From Psilocybe azurescens (taxonomy: Eukaryota; Basidiomycota; Agaricomycetes; Agaricales; Agrocybaceae): 64,000 nt of DNA. The position numbers and the translations under genes were made by a program. The number at the start of each line of letters is the position of its first letter. Position 1 is the first letter of the stretch. Below are positions 47,051 to 57,240 of this stretch, one piece after another. The DNA lies in NCBI GenBank assembly GCA_023853785.1, contig JAJIRX010000815.1, positions 1 through 64,000 of the forward strand, read 5' to 3'. The notes under the pieces were generated by a model. That model was given only the letters and a program-made list of their open reading frames with translations. It was not told the origin of the DNA and did not search any database.

Positions 47051-50000
47051 CATGATCTCCTCATTTTTTCTGCGTATCAACTTTCCCACCGCGCACACCG
47101 TATCCACCACACCGACCTTGACCATCCCACTGTGGATTCTAATGTCCTGCAGCCTCGATTGAGGAACGCACCGACCCTTCTCGTGCATAGCGCATCAGAC
47201 GGAGTGAATGACACTGGAGCAGGATGCGATAGAGTTTTGCGGAACACGGTTCGATGCTGTATGTAGGGACAAGAGGGTGAGCATGAAAGAGAGGAAAATG
47301 GGTCAGGTGGGTATCCTAGCTTAATGCGGCTACGTCTCTAGCAACACCATTTTACTGTAATAAAGCATTTATCTCTGTCCTCTCATTCCGTATTGACTAT
47401 CAACTTTGTAGAGTTACCGGCACTCCGAGCATCTAAGGCCAAAACTTATCAAAAGTTGATGTCCTTCGTAGGATAATGATATTATTAACTTGATTCTAGG
47501 AGGCGACCGCATAGTCGTCGGCACGAGATAGTGTCCTGTCTTTCTGACATTACGATGGCTGGATTTGATCGGTCGAGACTTACGTAGGTATTTTAATTTT
47601 GGTTGAAGGGAAAGCTGATATAAATTCTTCAATTTGCTATTCGCGGTTATAGAAGCTGAAGCCGATGTCCCGGAAGCAGACGGTGAGCGGCCATTATATC
47701 GAGTTCAAGCGCCGCCTGAACCATATAGAAATAAGAGCTCCTTCGTTCTTTCATTCTCCTCGCAGCACTCGCTTGCTCGCCCTTGGATCCCATGTTTAAT
47801 ATAATCCAGTGGTCGGCTGAGTTTTCATCACTTGTAAGGCGAGGTGGTGAGTTGAATCCAGTGTCTGCGAGGTCTCAGAAGCACTGACATGGTAGTCATT
47901 CGCCCGCTTCTGTCTTTCCAGCCAAGCTTGAGCTTCAACATCATTCTAAGAAGGCTACAAAGAGACGAGATAGTGTAGAGAAAGAGACAGAGAGAGCTGG
48001 ATATTTTGATGAATGTGATAAATGAGATTTATTGTACATCCAGAAGAGTTTTGATACATATTATTCATATCTTTAAGTGATGTTGAAGCGCATATATTGA
48101 CTTTTTATGTGTGTGGCCTCGTTTCACGCCTCCTGTACTTATCTCTATCTATCGCGTGTAAGCATCTCCACCTTGCATTTGCTCTTGTCCCTGTTCCGGG
48201 ACGTTTAACTATGCCATCATTTACTCCATAAATGGTGTCGGTGTTGTCTCCTTCGCCTACGTCAGAGCCCCTACCATCTCCTTCATCTACTTTCACGTCA
48301 CCCTCCAAACTTACAACCGAACCCACACCTACCTCTTCCATTCCCGCCTACAGTATATTTATCCCGCCTCGCCTCCGCCCCGCCCACGACTCGTCCCGGG
48401 CGCCTCTGCTTCCACCTCCGCAGCTAGAGCCCCCTTTCCTGTATCGCTTGCACAAGACCTGCAGACCTGGCTTGTAGATATGCAGAGCAGCATCATTTTC
48501 TACTTTAAGAGTGAAATAAGTGCGGATGGAGGTGGAATGAAAAAGTAGGAGTCGATAAAACCTGGATGTGAGGGGGGAGAATTAGGAGTGAGGAAGGACA
48601 CCTGAAGCGGAAGGTGGGTTTGAGGGTGAACTGGAGAGGGTTCTAGAGGGAACCGTCGCCTCTGTACCCAGACCAATAATCCACGCGCATACTCATACTT
48701 TTTGGCATTTCTGCTTCCGTATTTTCGACCTCCGTGTCCGCCTTGGTGTGTAGTCCGCCCAGCGTTTTATCGAAGAACCTGCAGGTTCAACATCGGAGTT
48801 GGAATACGCCGAGTCCAACCAGCCTTGCGTGTCATTTGAAAGAGGAGGCACGAATAAGTTGCCAGGTCGAACATGCCTAAGTGATCCTGGTTTATTGAGG
48901 ATGGATTGACATAGGGATAGTATAGGCAAGAGAAAGATGAGTGTAAGCTTACCGCTTGCTCATGCAGCATCTAGAGGATCGCATATACATCACCCTGTTC
49001 CATTTCCTTCCCAGTTCTCATACGTATATTCGCCGAACTACCCCCTTGTCTAGCCATCCCAAGCTTTCTGCCGCGATATCTTCTCGTAGGTCTCTTCGAG
49101 GCACGATGCTATGCCTACAAGTCTTGCTAGAAGCTTTTGTTTGTAAACGTAAACTCTGTTGGTTCATCTGTGTGTTTGTGATATGCACTAGCTGCTTACT
49201 TGTGTTTGAAACTATTACAGTACCTGTTGATGATGATGTCTACCCCGAGAGGGACGGTATATTCCAGTCCACTTAACGAGTTTCTACGTTTCGTCTTTGG
49301 GATAGTTCGATTACAATGATGATCACCGTACCACAGTCTATACGTTTCTTGTACCTATGCCTGTCTTTGTCCACAGAGCTGCAGGGCTACAATATGATCT
49401 CTGTAATCCACATCCCTCAAACACGCATGTACACTTCTCGTTTCTTAATTGTATGGTTTGCCTGTTACCCTCGTCGATTCTGAGAAAGCATCGTAGCGGT
49501 AAGTTTGTGAAAGGGATCACGGAATGATGGTTCTTCTGTTCAGCTAATGCTGCGTTCGAGTTTGAGCAGCATCATCAAATGAAAAGATAAAACAAGCTTG
49601 AATCTTCGTGATTGCTGTCTCCGTACAATGTAGCGGAAGATTCCATTAAAATCTGGAGATGTTTGAGTCGTAGGATGGATTCAGAATATTGGGTTACTTG
49701 TTGATTATTCGGATATGGGGTTCAGGAACTCTGAGTGTGAGCCTCCGGATATTTATTATAAGCAGACCAGAGATGCCAATTTAGTGATGAATTACTACGA
49801 GGGTGTGTGCAGGGCAACGCTGTACTGACTTTCCTGTGTCGTATTACGTATGGGTGTGCGTTGGAATAATCCGAGAATGATCACCTTGTCGATGCTGTTC
49901 GTTACTCATCTCACTGGCGCAGAGCCTCGTCGAGTCTATATATGACCTCGAGTAGCGCGCCAACGACGAGAAGACGCGATGCTAGGAAGGCCACTGATGT

Positions 50001-50692
50001 GTGCAACATTTACAGCACGCTTAGGTCAAAAAGGTTACCCACGCCCACCCAGCAGGCACCAGCAAAAGCACAAGAGAAGTAAAAGAGTAAAATACAAATA
50101 CAACGATCGGTCCATACAAAGCAAAAACGCCTCAAAAACCTCCTCAAGAAACAAAACCAAAAATTCACCAACCCGAGATACGAGTACTCCGTTAAAACGA
50201 ACACTCTGAAACACCCACAAATTGCGCTTCCGGTGCGTGCTTGCTTTCGACGCCCCGCGAGGTGGCGTAGGACGTAGTGGAGGGTGCAGGCGAGTTTGAT
50301 GAGTGGAAGGGAGTTGATGGCTCCTGACTGTTGTTTATGGAGGGCTTTTGTGGGGAGGGCTTTTGGAAGAAGAATTTCGGCGGATTTACCACGAAGTGGA
50401 GTTGAAGAGCATGCGGCGAATGGGTGAGTGGATGATGGCGAAGGCGGAGTGCGCAACGTAACATGATTTAATGGAGCATAGAGAGAGAAAGAGATGGGAG
50501 AGGAGGGCGGAATAGAATGGGACGTCAGTTATAAGCTCGGCAGAGACATTAAGCATATGAGGAACGGAAAAGAGGACAAGACCAAGGTGAGGACGTGGTC
50601 GAGCATACATGTCTTGTCTACACATTCATCGACGCATAAAAAGACATGCCGAAGAGAGCATGATGGCAAACAGTGAGCGCTTGAGCACTCAC
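47051..50692. other. gene-poor stretch
   Basis: No family recognised. At 48215-48345 (plus) the peptide pattern around FTPxMVSVLSPS and the DNA around ATCATTTACTCCATAAATGG echo 17.9-18.0 kb, suggesting a decayed paralogous scrap. Position 49968-50027 carries the second copy of the short dispersed sequence noted near 40.46 kb. Confidence 0.4.
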
Positions 50693-50909
50693 CAAATTTC
50701 AACATGACTTTACGCAACAGCATATACTCCAAAGCTTCCCGCGCCTTCCCTCCTTTCCCCTCAGGTTTCCCCAGCGCATTAATATTCTCAAACGCCTCAA
50801 AGAAATACTAATACGTGGTATTATAATCCTTCTCCTCGGCATGGAGGATCCCGGACTGGAGGTCGAGCTGGACTTGGAGGGATGGTGGGCAGTAGATGAT
50901 GTTGGCGGC
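50693..50909 (-). pseudogene. 26S proteasome subunit Rpn6-like (PCI protein), one decayed exon
   Basis: A single exon with good borders: acceptor ATACAG before 50909 and donor GTGAGT after 50693. It reads [32 protein letters not shown] (50810-50808), YFFEAFENINAL, EALEYMLLRKVML. The phrases [15 protein letters not shown] and YMLLxKxML are hallmarks of Rpn6/PSMD11, a lid subunit of the proteasome regulatory particle. The TAG stands where the family has Ser. No other exon of the gene (N-terminal helices or PCI domain) was found on either side, so it is an isolated relic. Confidence 0.75.
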
Positions 50910-51089
50910 TGTATGGGAGGATGCTAGGGATGTCTGAGGGCGGGGGTCAACATTGGCTCGTGATAGGGGTCAGGGAGGGGTCACAGAGGGACGAGGGAGA
51001 GAGAACAGGGAACATGGCCAGAGAAGGAGGGCGGGTCAGACAGCAGGCGGGAAGAGAAGACAGTAGGAAGGGAAACAAAAGACAGAAAA

Positions 51090-51675
51090 GCAAGCACCTC
51101 CAAACCTGTCAATGTCAGAGGGACGAGACGCCGACGTGAATGATGCGTTTTTGATTAATGATATATTTATAGTTACCTACCAGTAGTCCATCAGATACAA
51201 TTAGAGCAGCGAAGAACAGAAAATCATCACGTACGAATATCCATGGCGGACCTCCTCCAACTGTTTCTAAAAAGATAGATTCTCGTGTGTCTCCGTTGCT
51301 CACGATGGCCCAGTTGAGGAAGTACCACTGGACGATGAACTCCGAGAAGCAAAGAAGATACAGTAGAGACATTGGGGACAGTACGATGCGATGATTGGTA
51401 CTGTAGGAAGTCTTCTCGGCCACTGCAGGATGTATTCCTTATTACTATGTCCTATAAGTGAAAGAAAGGGCTTACCGCAGAGATACATTGTTCCAGCGTA
51501 TACCAAACTGTATATACCTGACCAATGTACGTGAGCTTGTAGGGCTGATAGCACGAGTAGAATACACAGTAACCTACGTACCCATGAGGACATTGAGTAA
51601 CGTCGAGCTATTGAGGTTGGCCCCAATTATGCCTTCCTGAACGTTGACTGGAATAGTTACGTCCGTTGTAGACAT
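51090..51675 (-). pseudogene. 5' half of a paralogue of the 42.2-kb membrane protein
   Basis: The first three exons align with the gene at 42203, with the same lengths and intron phases: 51675-51582 (MSTTDVTIPVNVQEG ... LLNVLM), an exon reading GIYSLVYAGTMYLC, and a long exon reading SPMSLLYLLCFSEFIVQWY ... LIVSDGLL. The fourth exon starts correctly (VWRC, where the intact gene has IWRC) and then leaves homology near 51095, entering purine-rich sequence next to the Rpn6 relic. The retained part has no stop codon. It is a truncation, not gradual decay. Confidence 0.8.
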
Positions 51676-52870
51676 GGTGGAGTGCCTCAGACCCTGAGGA
51701 GATGTGCAGCTGCATTCAAGGAACACCTCTTTATTTTATATCAGCCGACCCGGAACCAACATATCTATAGCATCAGTCTATCTTTGGTGCTGATTCCATT
51801 TCTCCAGGTTGACATGGACATTGAATCGTATCCTACGTTAACGATGCAGCCCTCAAGTTCTAAGAAGTGCAGGTCCTCCTGCCTGTAAGTGAATGTGCCA
51901 TGTATAAGAAGCAAATGATTCAATTTTCGACTTCACTCTGGTTCCGTGATGCTCCCCTGTATCTCGTCCAAATTATCACGCCATCAAGATCAAGAAAATG
52001 CCCAGCTGGCCAGTAACCGCCCTTTAGTCACGCATGAGTAGCACTCAACAGTCATCGAAATGAAGATGTTAATGGATGACGGCTGATTGTTGTCCATTAT
52101 CCTGGAATACAACGTACTCGTAAGTTCGAAAGGTTATTCAATTCGCTGTCCATGATATATTGGCGCAAGTAAAGTGTGTAATCAATCTCGCCCACCATCA
52201 ACAGTCTTCAAACCCTTCCTACTCCGTGTTGATGCCATTCATCTCTCTAAGCTCCAAATGTCCCTCGTGTCCAGCACACCCCGAAATATAGCGTTGTCGA
52301 CTCCGACATAGGAAGTCCCCACACCCACTTCTGCACGTCAGTGGTGGAGTTGTGCACTGCTTCACAACAGGTGCCGGAGGTGATCCGAGGGGCTCGTATA
52401 TCCAAAATTTACCACTAACCCTCGGCATTCTCATCATGCGGATACCGCGTGAAATTCTATTAGGTTAGCTACCCAGCCACAGGGAGGATTCAGAATCTCC
52501 TAGACTGCTCATTTATTGCAACTTCCCAGAGTTCTACCATGTATGACTAAGCCAATAGACCGTACCGACGCTCTCGAAATTCACGGCTATATAATTATGG
52601 CGTGCAGATTCTATTCAAACTGATATGTCAACCGCAGTATTAGATGGATAACCAGCCCTCTTAACAGCTAAGGAGCCAAGACAAAAGAACAAAGTCAGTG
52701 AAGAGTATCCTCCAAGATACCTATGCGCTTAGGATTTCGAGATCGGGATTCAGATCCAGTAAGGAGAGAATGATAAAAGACAATATCACACGCACCAGCT
52801 GCTCTGCACAGGATTCCTGCCTTTTATCATTACAACCTATCCAGCTCAGAGTTCACGCCGCACGCCTCGA
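51676..52870. other. no gene recognised
   Basis: Short frames only; 52219-52437 (minus) has a Cys-containing peptide (CRSGCGDFLC) but no match to a zinc-binding family and no partner exons. Confidence 0.4.
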
Positions 52871-52878
52871 AGTTCCGT

Positions 52879-53290
52879 TCACGTGGCCGATGGCGTTGTA
52901 AAAAAATCGTCGTATGAAGGAAGTCCCAGTTCTCCAGTTGCCTGTCTGTAATGGTCGAGCCAAACTGTGATTCTGTTGAGTAAATGCATAGATGAACCAG
53001 CACGATTGGCAATATGCCAATCGTCGGCACTCATGACGGCATATGCGTAAGTAGATCTAACCATCAGAGCAAATTTCGTATGACATGGTTAAATTAAACG
53101 GGCGCAGAGGTATTATACCAGTGATAGAACTGAAACAAACCGGAGAGCATGGTGCGAGAGCGTATCTGACTTGAGAATACCGGGCGTAAACAGAGGACAC
53201 CAAAAGTCGTCGGTGTCAAAAGGCTCGAAATTGGGACCACTACTATGTACAACTTTTTCAGTTAGAGATGTACTGACAACAGGGAAGCGT
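52879..53290 (-). other. possible unassigned coding exons downstream of the HET gene
   Basis: Two minus-strand frames have protein-like composition: 53328-53113 with DTDDFWCPLFTPGILKSD, and 53064-52879 with YAVMSADDWHIANRAGSSMH and LPSYDDFFTTP. They could be one short gene reading in the same direction as the HET gene, but I cannot join them with confidence and recognise no family. Confidence 0.25.
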
Positions 53291-53299
53291 CTATATTGT

Positions 53300-55466
53300 T
53301 TATGCCAGCACGATCTCTTTCCACACATTCAATGGAGGGAGGATATGCTCCATAGAATCCAGGTATAGAAACCCTATCCCTCGTCTCTCCGCTACAACTT
53401 TATCTTCTCCTACCCACACAATAAGCATAACCCAATAGTAGGGTCTCTTATGGCTGATCGAATCGTTGAAAAATTTGTCATACCTATCCATCTTCGAGAG
53501 GAGAACTAGTTCGTGCGGTCCCTTGGCGTTCTCCATCAGCTTGGGGTTATCGAATTTAATCCCGCCACATTTTTTACCGCCAACGCCTAGAAGACCAAAT
53601 ACCATCGCCCATTCGGAGTCCTTGGGTGGACTCCCAAATCCTTGAACAAGAACGGTATACGCAAAGAAGTGTAAGAAGTGGTATTTGCGCTTGTCCAACT
53701 CGCTTTGAATAACTTCTTCCCTGTGAACATCGTCAGTGTTCGGCTTAGTCTGGAGACCCTCCAGAAATGCGGCCTTTTTCGACCGTAAGGATCGTTCAAA
53801 TTGGGCCGATAAGCTATATGTTGTTCCTCCGCTTTTCCATACTTGAGTTCCGAGTCGATGTCCCAGACCAGCTCGAGTTTGGCTGTTCCCGGGCTACGCT
53901 TATACCATACGATATACGTCTTTGTCTGCAGCCAGGTATTAACCGATGTCGGGTCCGTACAAAAACGTCCATATCCGTCCTTTATTCCGTGCCAACCCGC
54001 CCATGACCAGCTTGGAAATTCTCCCCGACGAGCAGGGTTCTTCGTGGCTCGTGGAAAATTGTCCCAGGAAAGAAGGCTTATGTCGAAGGAGGATGTAAAC
54101 AAGCCCTCGAGAATACCAGAACGGGTTTGATGCGCTACAAATTGGAGGATCCCAGTGAAGCCATGGATGGTATCAGATACTTTGGTTAGCCTCCGTGGCG
54201 CGTAGCGGAAGAGGTGGAAAATGCATGACGCCAGTGGTGATGGATCGTTATCTTCCGAGAAGCCAATCTCGCCGCCAGATGAGAGGACTTTGTTGACGGC
54301 GGTGGGAAAGTTGTCGTATATGGTATCCTCCGTCCAGCAGTTTGAGCGACAGCGGAAATACACCCGGTTTTCGGTGAAAACAATGGTTCGATATGAGAGG
54401 ACGAGCTCCTGCAAACTACATAAATTCTTAGTATCTGTATGCATGTAAAAGAGAACGCAACTTACGTCCACGCACGGGTTGCATGCACACCGCTCATGGC
54501 GTTGTAGACCCCACGCGTCTTTGTCATTTTTACTCCTGGTAGCACCTCTACGATCTCCTGATCTGCATTGCGAGATCCCTTGTTCAGGCCAGGAAGACCC
54601 GCGTTGGCATCCGATCCATGAGCAGCAATAATAGTGCACACCGCACACTGATATACCAGATCCATGTGCGCAATTCCATCCAGCATATCGTCGTTATGAT
54701 CTTGAATGAGGCAGAGACTGTCAACCCACAGGTACCGCTCCCCGATCATCTGCACCATGTCAATGGCGTTCTGGATGGTTATCGGAAGCTTCTCCCGAAG
54801 CCTCTCAAACGCACCCTTCTGCGTCAGCTCGACCACTGTGTCTTGCTGCAGCCGAACCAAGGGCATTACTGGCCCCCAGACGTAACTCAAGGCAAGGTAT
54901 CGATCCCCAGGTGCGGCTTCAACAATGCACTGGTCCTGTGTGTCGATGAGCCGCAGGACTTTCACTCCGATGCTGTTATCCGCTGTTTTGATGACGCCTT
55001 GCTTTGGTGTGCACTTTTCCACGTGGTGGACCTCGCAAAGCTTTATCCATTTCTTTATGAGCTCTGGATCGACGGTCTCATGCACGATGCGTGCGGATCC
55101 ATATGGCGACGTTGCGGTATCTTCGTTCAGGAATGCCAAATTATCGCCATCGGTCTGGAAAAAGAAACCCCTTCTTCCTTCCATTCCGTGGACGCCTCGC
55201 CTGTTTTGTATAGATAGCCCAACCCAGAACTGTCGAGGAATGACCGAATTAAGCCACAGAATGGGCAGCGAGGGTGCTTCTTCGCCTTGCGGTGTACATT
55301 TTCCCAAGTCCCAAGCGGATATTCAGCGGGTTCGCGGTTATTAGTATTCGATAGGTTAAGCGTTTGACAGACATCACATAGAGGCGCAATCTTGTTGGTC
55401 TAGGTTACATCTATGAGTAGGCACATCGAACAGAGTTTCATGCATGGATCTGACCTTGGTATCCAT
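53300..55466 (-). pseudogene. HET-domain (heterokaryon incompatibility) protein, two frame breaks
   Basis: Starts ATGGATACCAAG (55466-55455), an intron, then an exon from 55390 with CDVCQTLNL and CPFCGLIRSF. The HET domain follows: DRYLALSYVWG, KLPITIQNAIDM, GERYLWVDSLCLIQD and CTIIAAHGSDANAGLPG. A GTAAGT intron (54475-54416) leads to VLSYRTIVFTENRVYFRC, FPSWSWAGWHGI, KTYIVWYKRSPG and, in another frame, WAMVFGLLGV ... ending HILPPLNVWKEIVLA. HET proteins trigger cell death when incompatible nuclei meet. The reading frame breaks once between CPFCGL and the HET core (55190-55290) and once at a run of five A (about 53770-53780, plus-strand T run). A 68-nt intron (GTACAC...CGACAG) could repair the first but would remove CPFC. 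Two sequencing errors remain possible. Confidence 0.82.
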
Positions 55467-56194
55467 CGCGCTCGCCGACAGCTGTTATCGACACGTTGAG
55501 GGCAAGGAAGGGAAGGGAGAAGTGAAGAACACGGAAAGTCATGAAGGCGCCTATAAATGGTGTCCAACGGAATTAAACTGTCAGATTGGATATTGATAAG
55601 CTTGCGTATCCCATGATGAGCCTAGACAATATTTTTATACGGTGGGGTGAGAGCCGCAGTTCACTATCACTGATCACAATGTAAAAATATCGCGTGGGAG
55701 TGACGTCCGAGAAACAGATTGTTCAAGGGACCTTCAATTTGTACATCATTGTGATATTTCGCCTCCGTATCTCTCCAATTATCGACAATAAATCTACTCA
55801 CAGACTATAATCGGCCCTAAATTTCTCTCAAACGCTCATCCACGGTATTCCGACAACTACAGAGCGCATCGCCTTCTGACATCGCCAATCAGACTCTTCC
55901 AGGCAGTGTTTCGAGCGGATGTGGGATAATAGACGCCAGAGTATATATGTACAGATGATCGATGATCGATATCGTAGCATCCATTCCATTCGTCCTGTCT
56001 ATTCTATCTGCGCAGTCACAGGCCCTGTCATCCTGGTTGCTCTATGTACGTACTCCTTGCGGCACCGCAAGTACCAGGCCGTACGCCCAGCAAAGATACG
56101 CACGTATAATACCCACCGAGGTTATTACCACCAGGATGGTAAGCGGTAGATACACTAAAAATCCGGATATAATGAAGATTTGATATGAAGGTCG
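55467..56194. other. 5' flank of the HET gene, no other gene
   Basis: No coding signal apart from a short GC-moderate frame at 55919-56183 without a domain. Confidence 0.4.
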
Positions 56195-57130
56195 GCGTAT
56201 GTGGACGTGCGAGGAGGAAGAATTTAAGAGAAGGCGGGGAGAGGAAGCAGGGAGAGCAGGGAGAGCGCAGGGAGAAGGAAAGGCAGGAGAGAAGTCGGTT
56301 AGGTCGAAGAGCGGGTGGATTTGGCGTCGGATGGGGTCGTGGAATTCTGTGTGATAGGTAAAGTGGGTGGGTAACGGCTTCTGCAAGGGATGGGAGAAAA
56401 CAGAGAAAGGACAGGCCGGGATACGAAGAAGTAAGTAAGCAAGAAATGTTGAAAACGACCACAAGTTAGAGGACAGTATGACATAAAGCAATGAAGGATA
56501 GCAAGAAAGCAAGGATCGATGGAAGCGAAATGAAGATATGAAGGTAGGATATTCAATACGAAAAAAAAAGACCTGAGCAGATATCATCAAACGAAAGAAC
56601 GAGAGGAAAGAAAATAGCAAGTGAGGGTCAAGACGGTTGGAAGATGATATAAGAAAGAGAAGAAAGGAAGGAAGTCCAAGAACGAAGGAGAGGATAATAA
56701 GATGAAGAAGAAATACAGGACGAAAGAAGGACACGACCGCACAGCACAAAACGAAAGCCAAGCATAAAATAACGAGCGAGCGAGGGTTAGAGGATCGGAT
56801 CGATGGACGGGATGTACAAGGAAGGAGGAATGTAAAGAACTGTGAAAAAATGACAGGAAGGGTAAGACGAGAAGGAGAAATAAAGATTAAAGCGAAAGCA
56901 GAAGCAGAAAGGCGCAAAACGCAAGAAGACTAGAAATATCCCTCTCAGCCGAATGACGAAAACGAAATAACGAACGAACGAAAAAGTTAAGGCGATAGAG
57001 GAAACGAAAAGGCAGCGGTAGGCACAGGCATAGTGACGGGGACTAGGAGAAGAAACGAAGGTTAAGAACGAAAGAAAGATAGAACAAGTGATGAGAGAAG
57101 AGGGAAGGAAGGACGACAAGCAAGGATAGA
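56195..57130 (+). repeat. polypurine tract, about 0.9 kb
   Basis: The plus strand is strongly purine-rich for over 900 bp (GGGAGAGCAGGGAGAGCGC, AACGAACGAACGAAAAAG, GAAAGGAAGGAAG). The complementary strand is a long pyrimidine tract that keeps a 291-codon Leu/Ser/Phe-rich frame open. Such tracts occur in long introns or promoters and can form triplex structures. Confidence 0.7.
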
Positions 57131-57240
57131 CAGACACACCTTTTACCGTCGACGCCCAGCCCATCACAGTAGGCAACAGCCCCACACGCGTAATACACTC
57201 CGCCTCTAATCAGCATACAAGGCTCCTTGCGCATATTCAG
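57131..57240 (-). other. possible isolated exon beside the polypurine tract
   Basis: A minus-strand frame reads RGGVYYACGAVAYCDGLGVD and then meets GTGTGTCTG, a possible donor, right where the pyrimidine-rich sequence begins. The arrangement fits an exon followed by a long pyrimidine-rich intron, but no family or second exon is recognised. Confidence 0.22.

Noticed and set aside
46387..47266. Two overlapping plus-strand frames of 202 and 209 codons
   Set aside because: They are mis-framed readings of the FHA relic's Pro/Ser-rich linker and coiled coil; the family-like peptide is in interrupted frames.
54618..55344. Plus-strand frames of 199 and 139 codons
   Set aside because: They are antisense shadows of the HET domain, whose motifs are clear on the minus strand.
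56042..56917. 291-codon minus-strand open frame rich in Leu, Ser and Phe with hydrophobic runs, resembling a membrane protein
   Set aside because: It coincides with the polypyrimidine strand, whose composition keeps frames open. No family pattern or exon structure supports it.
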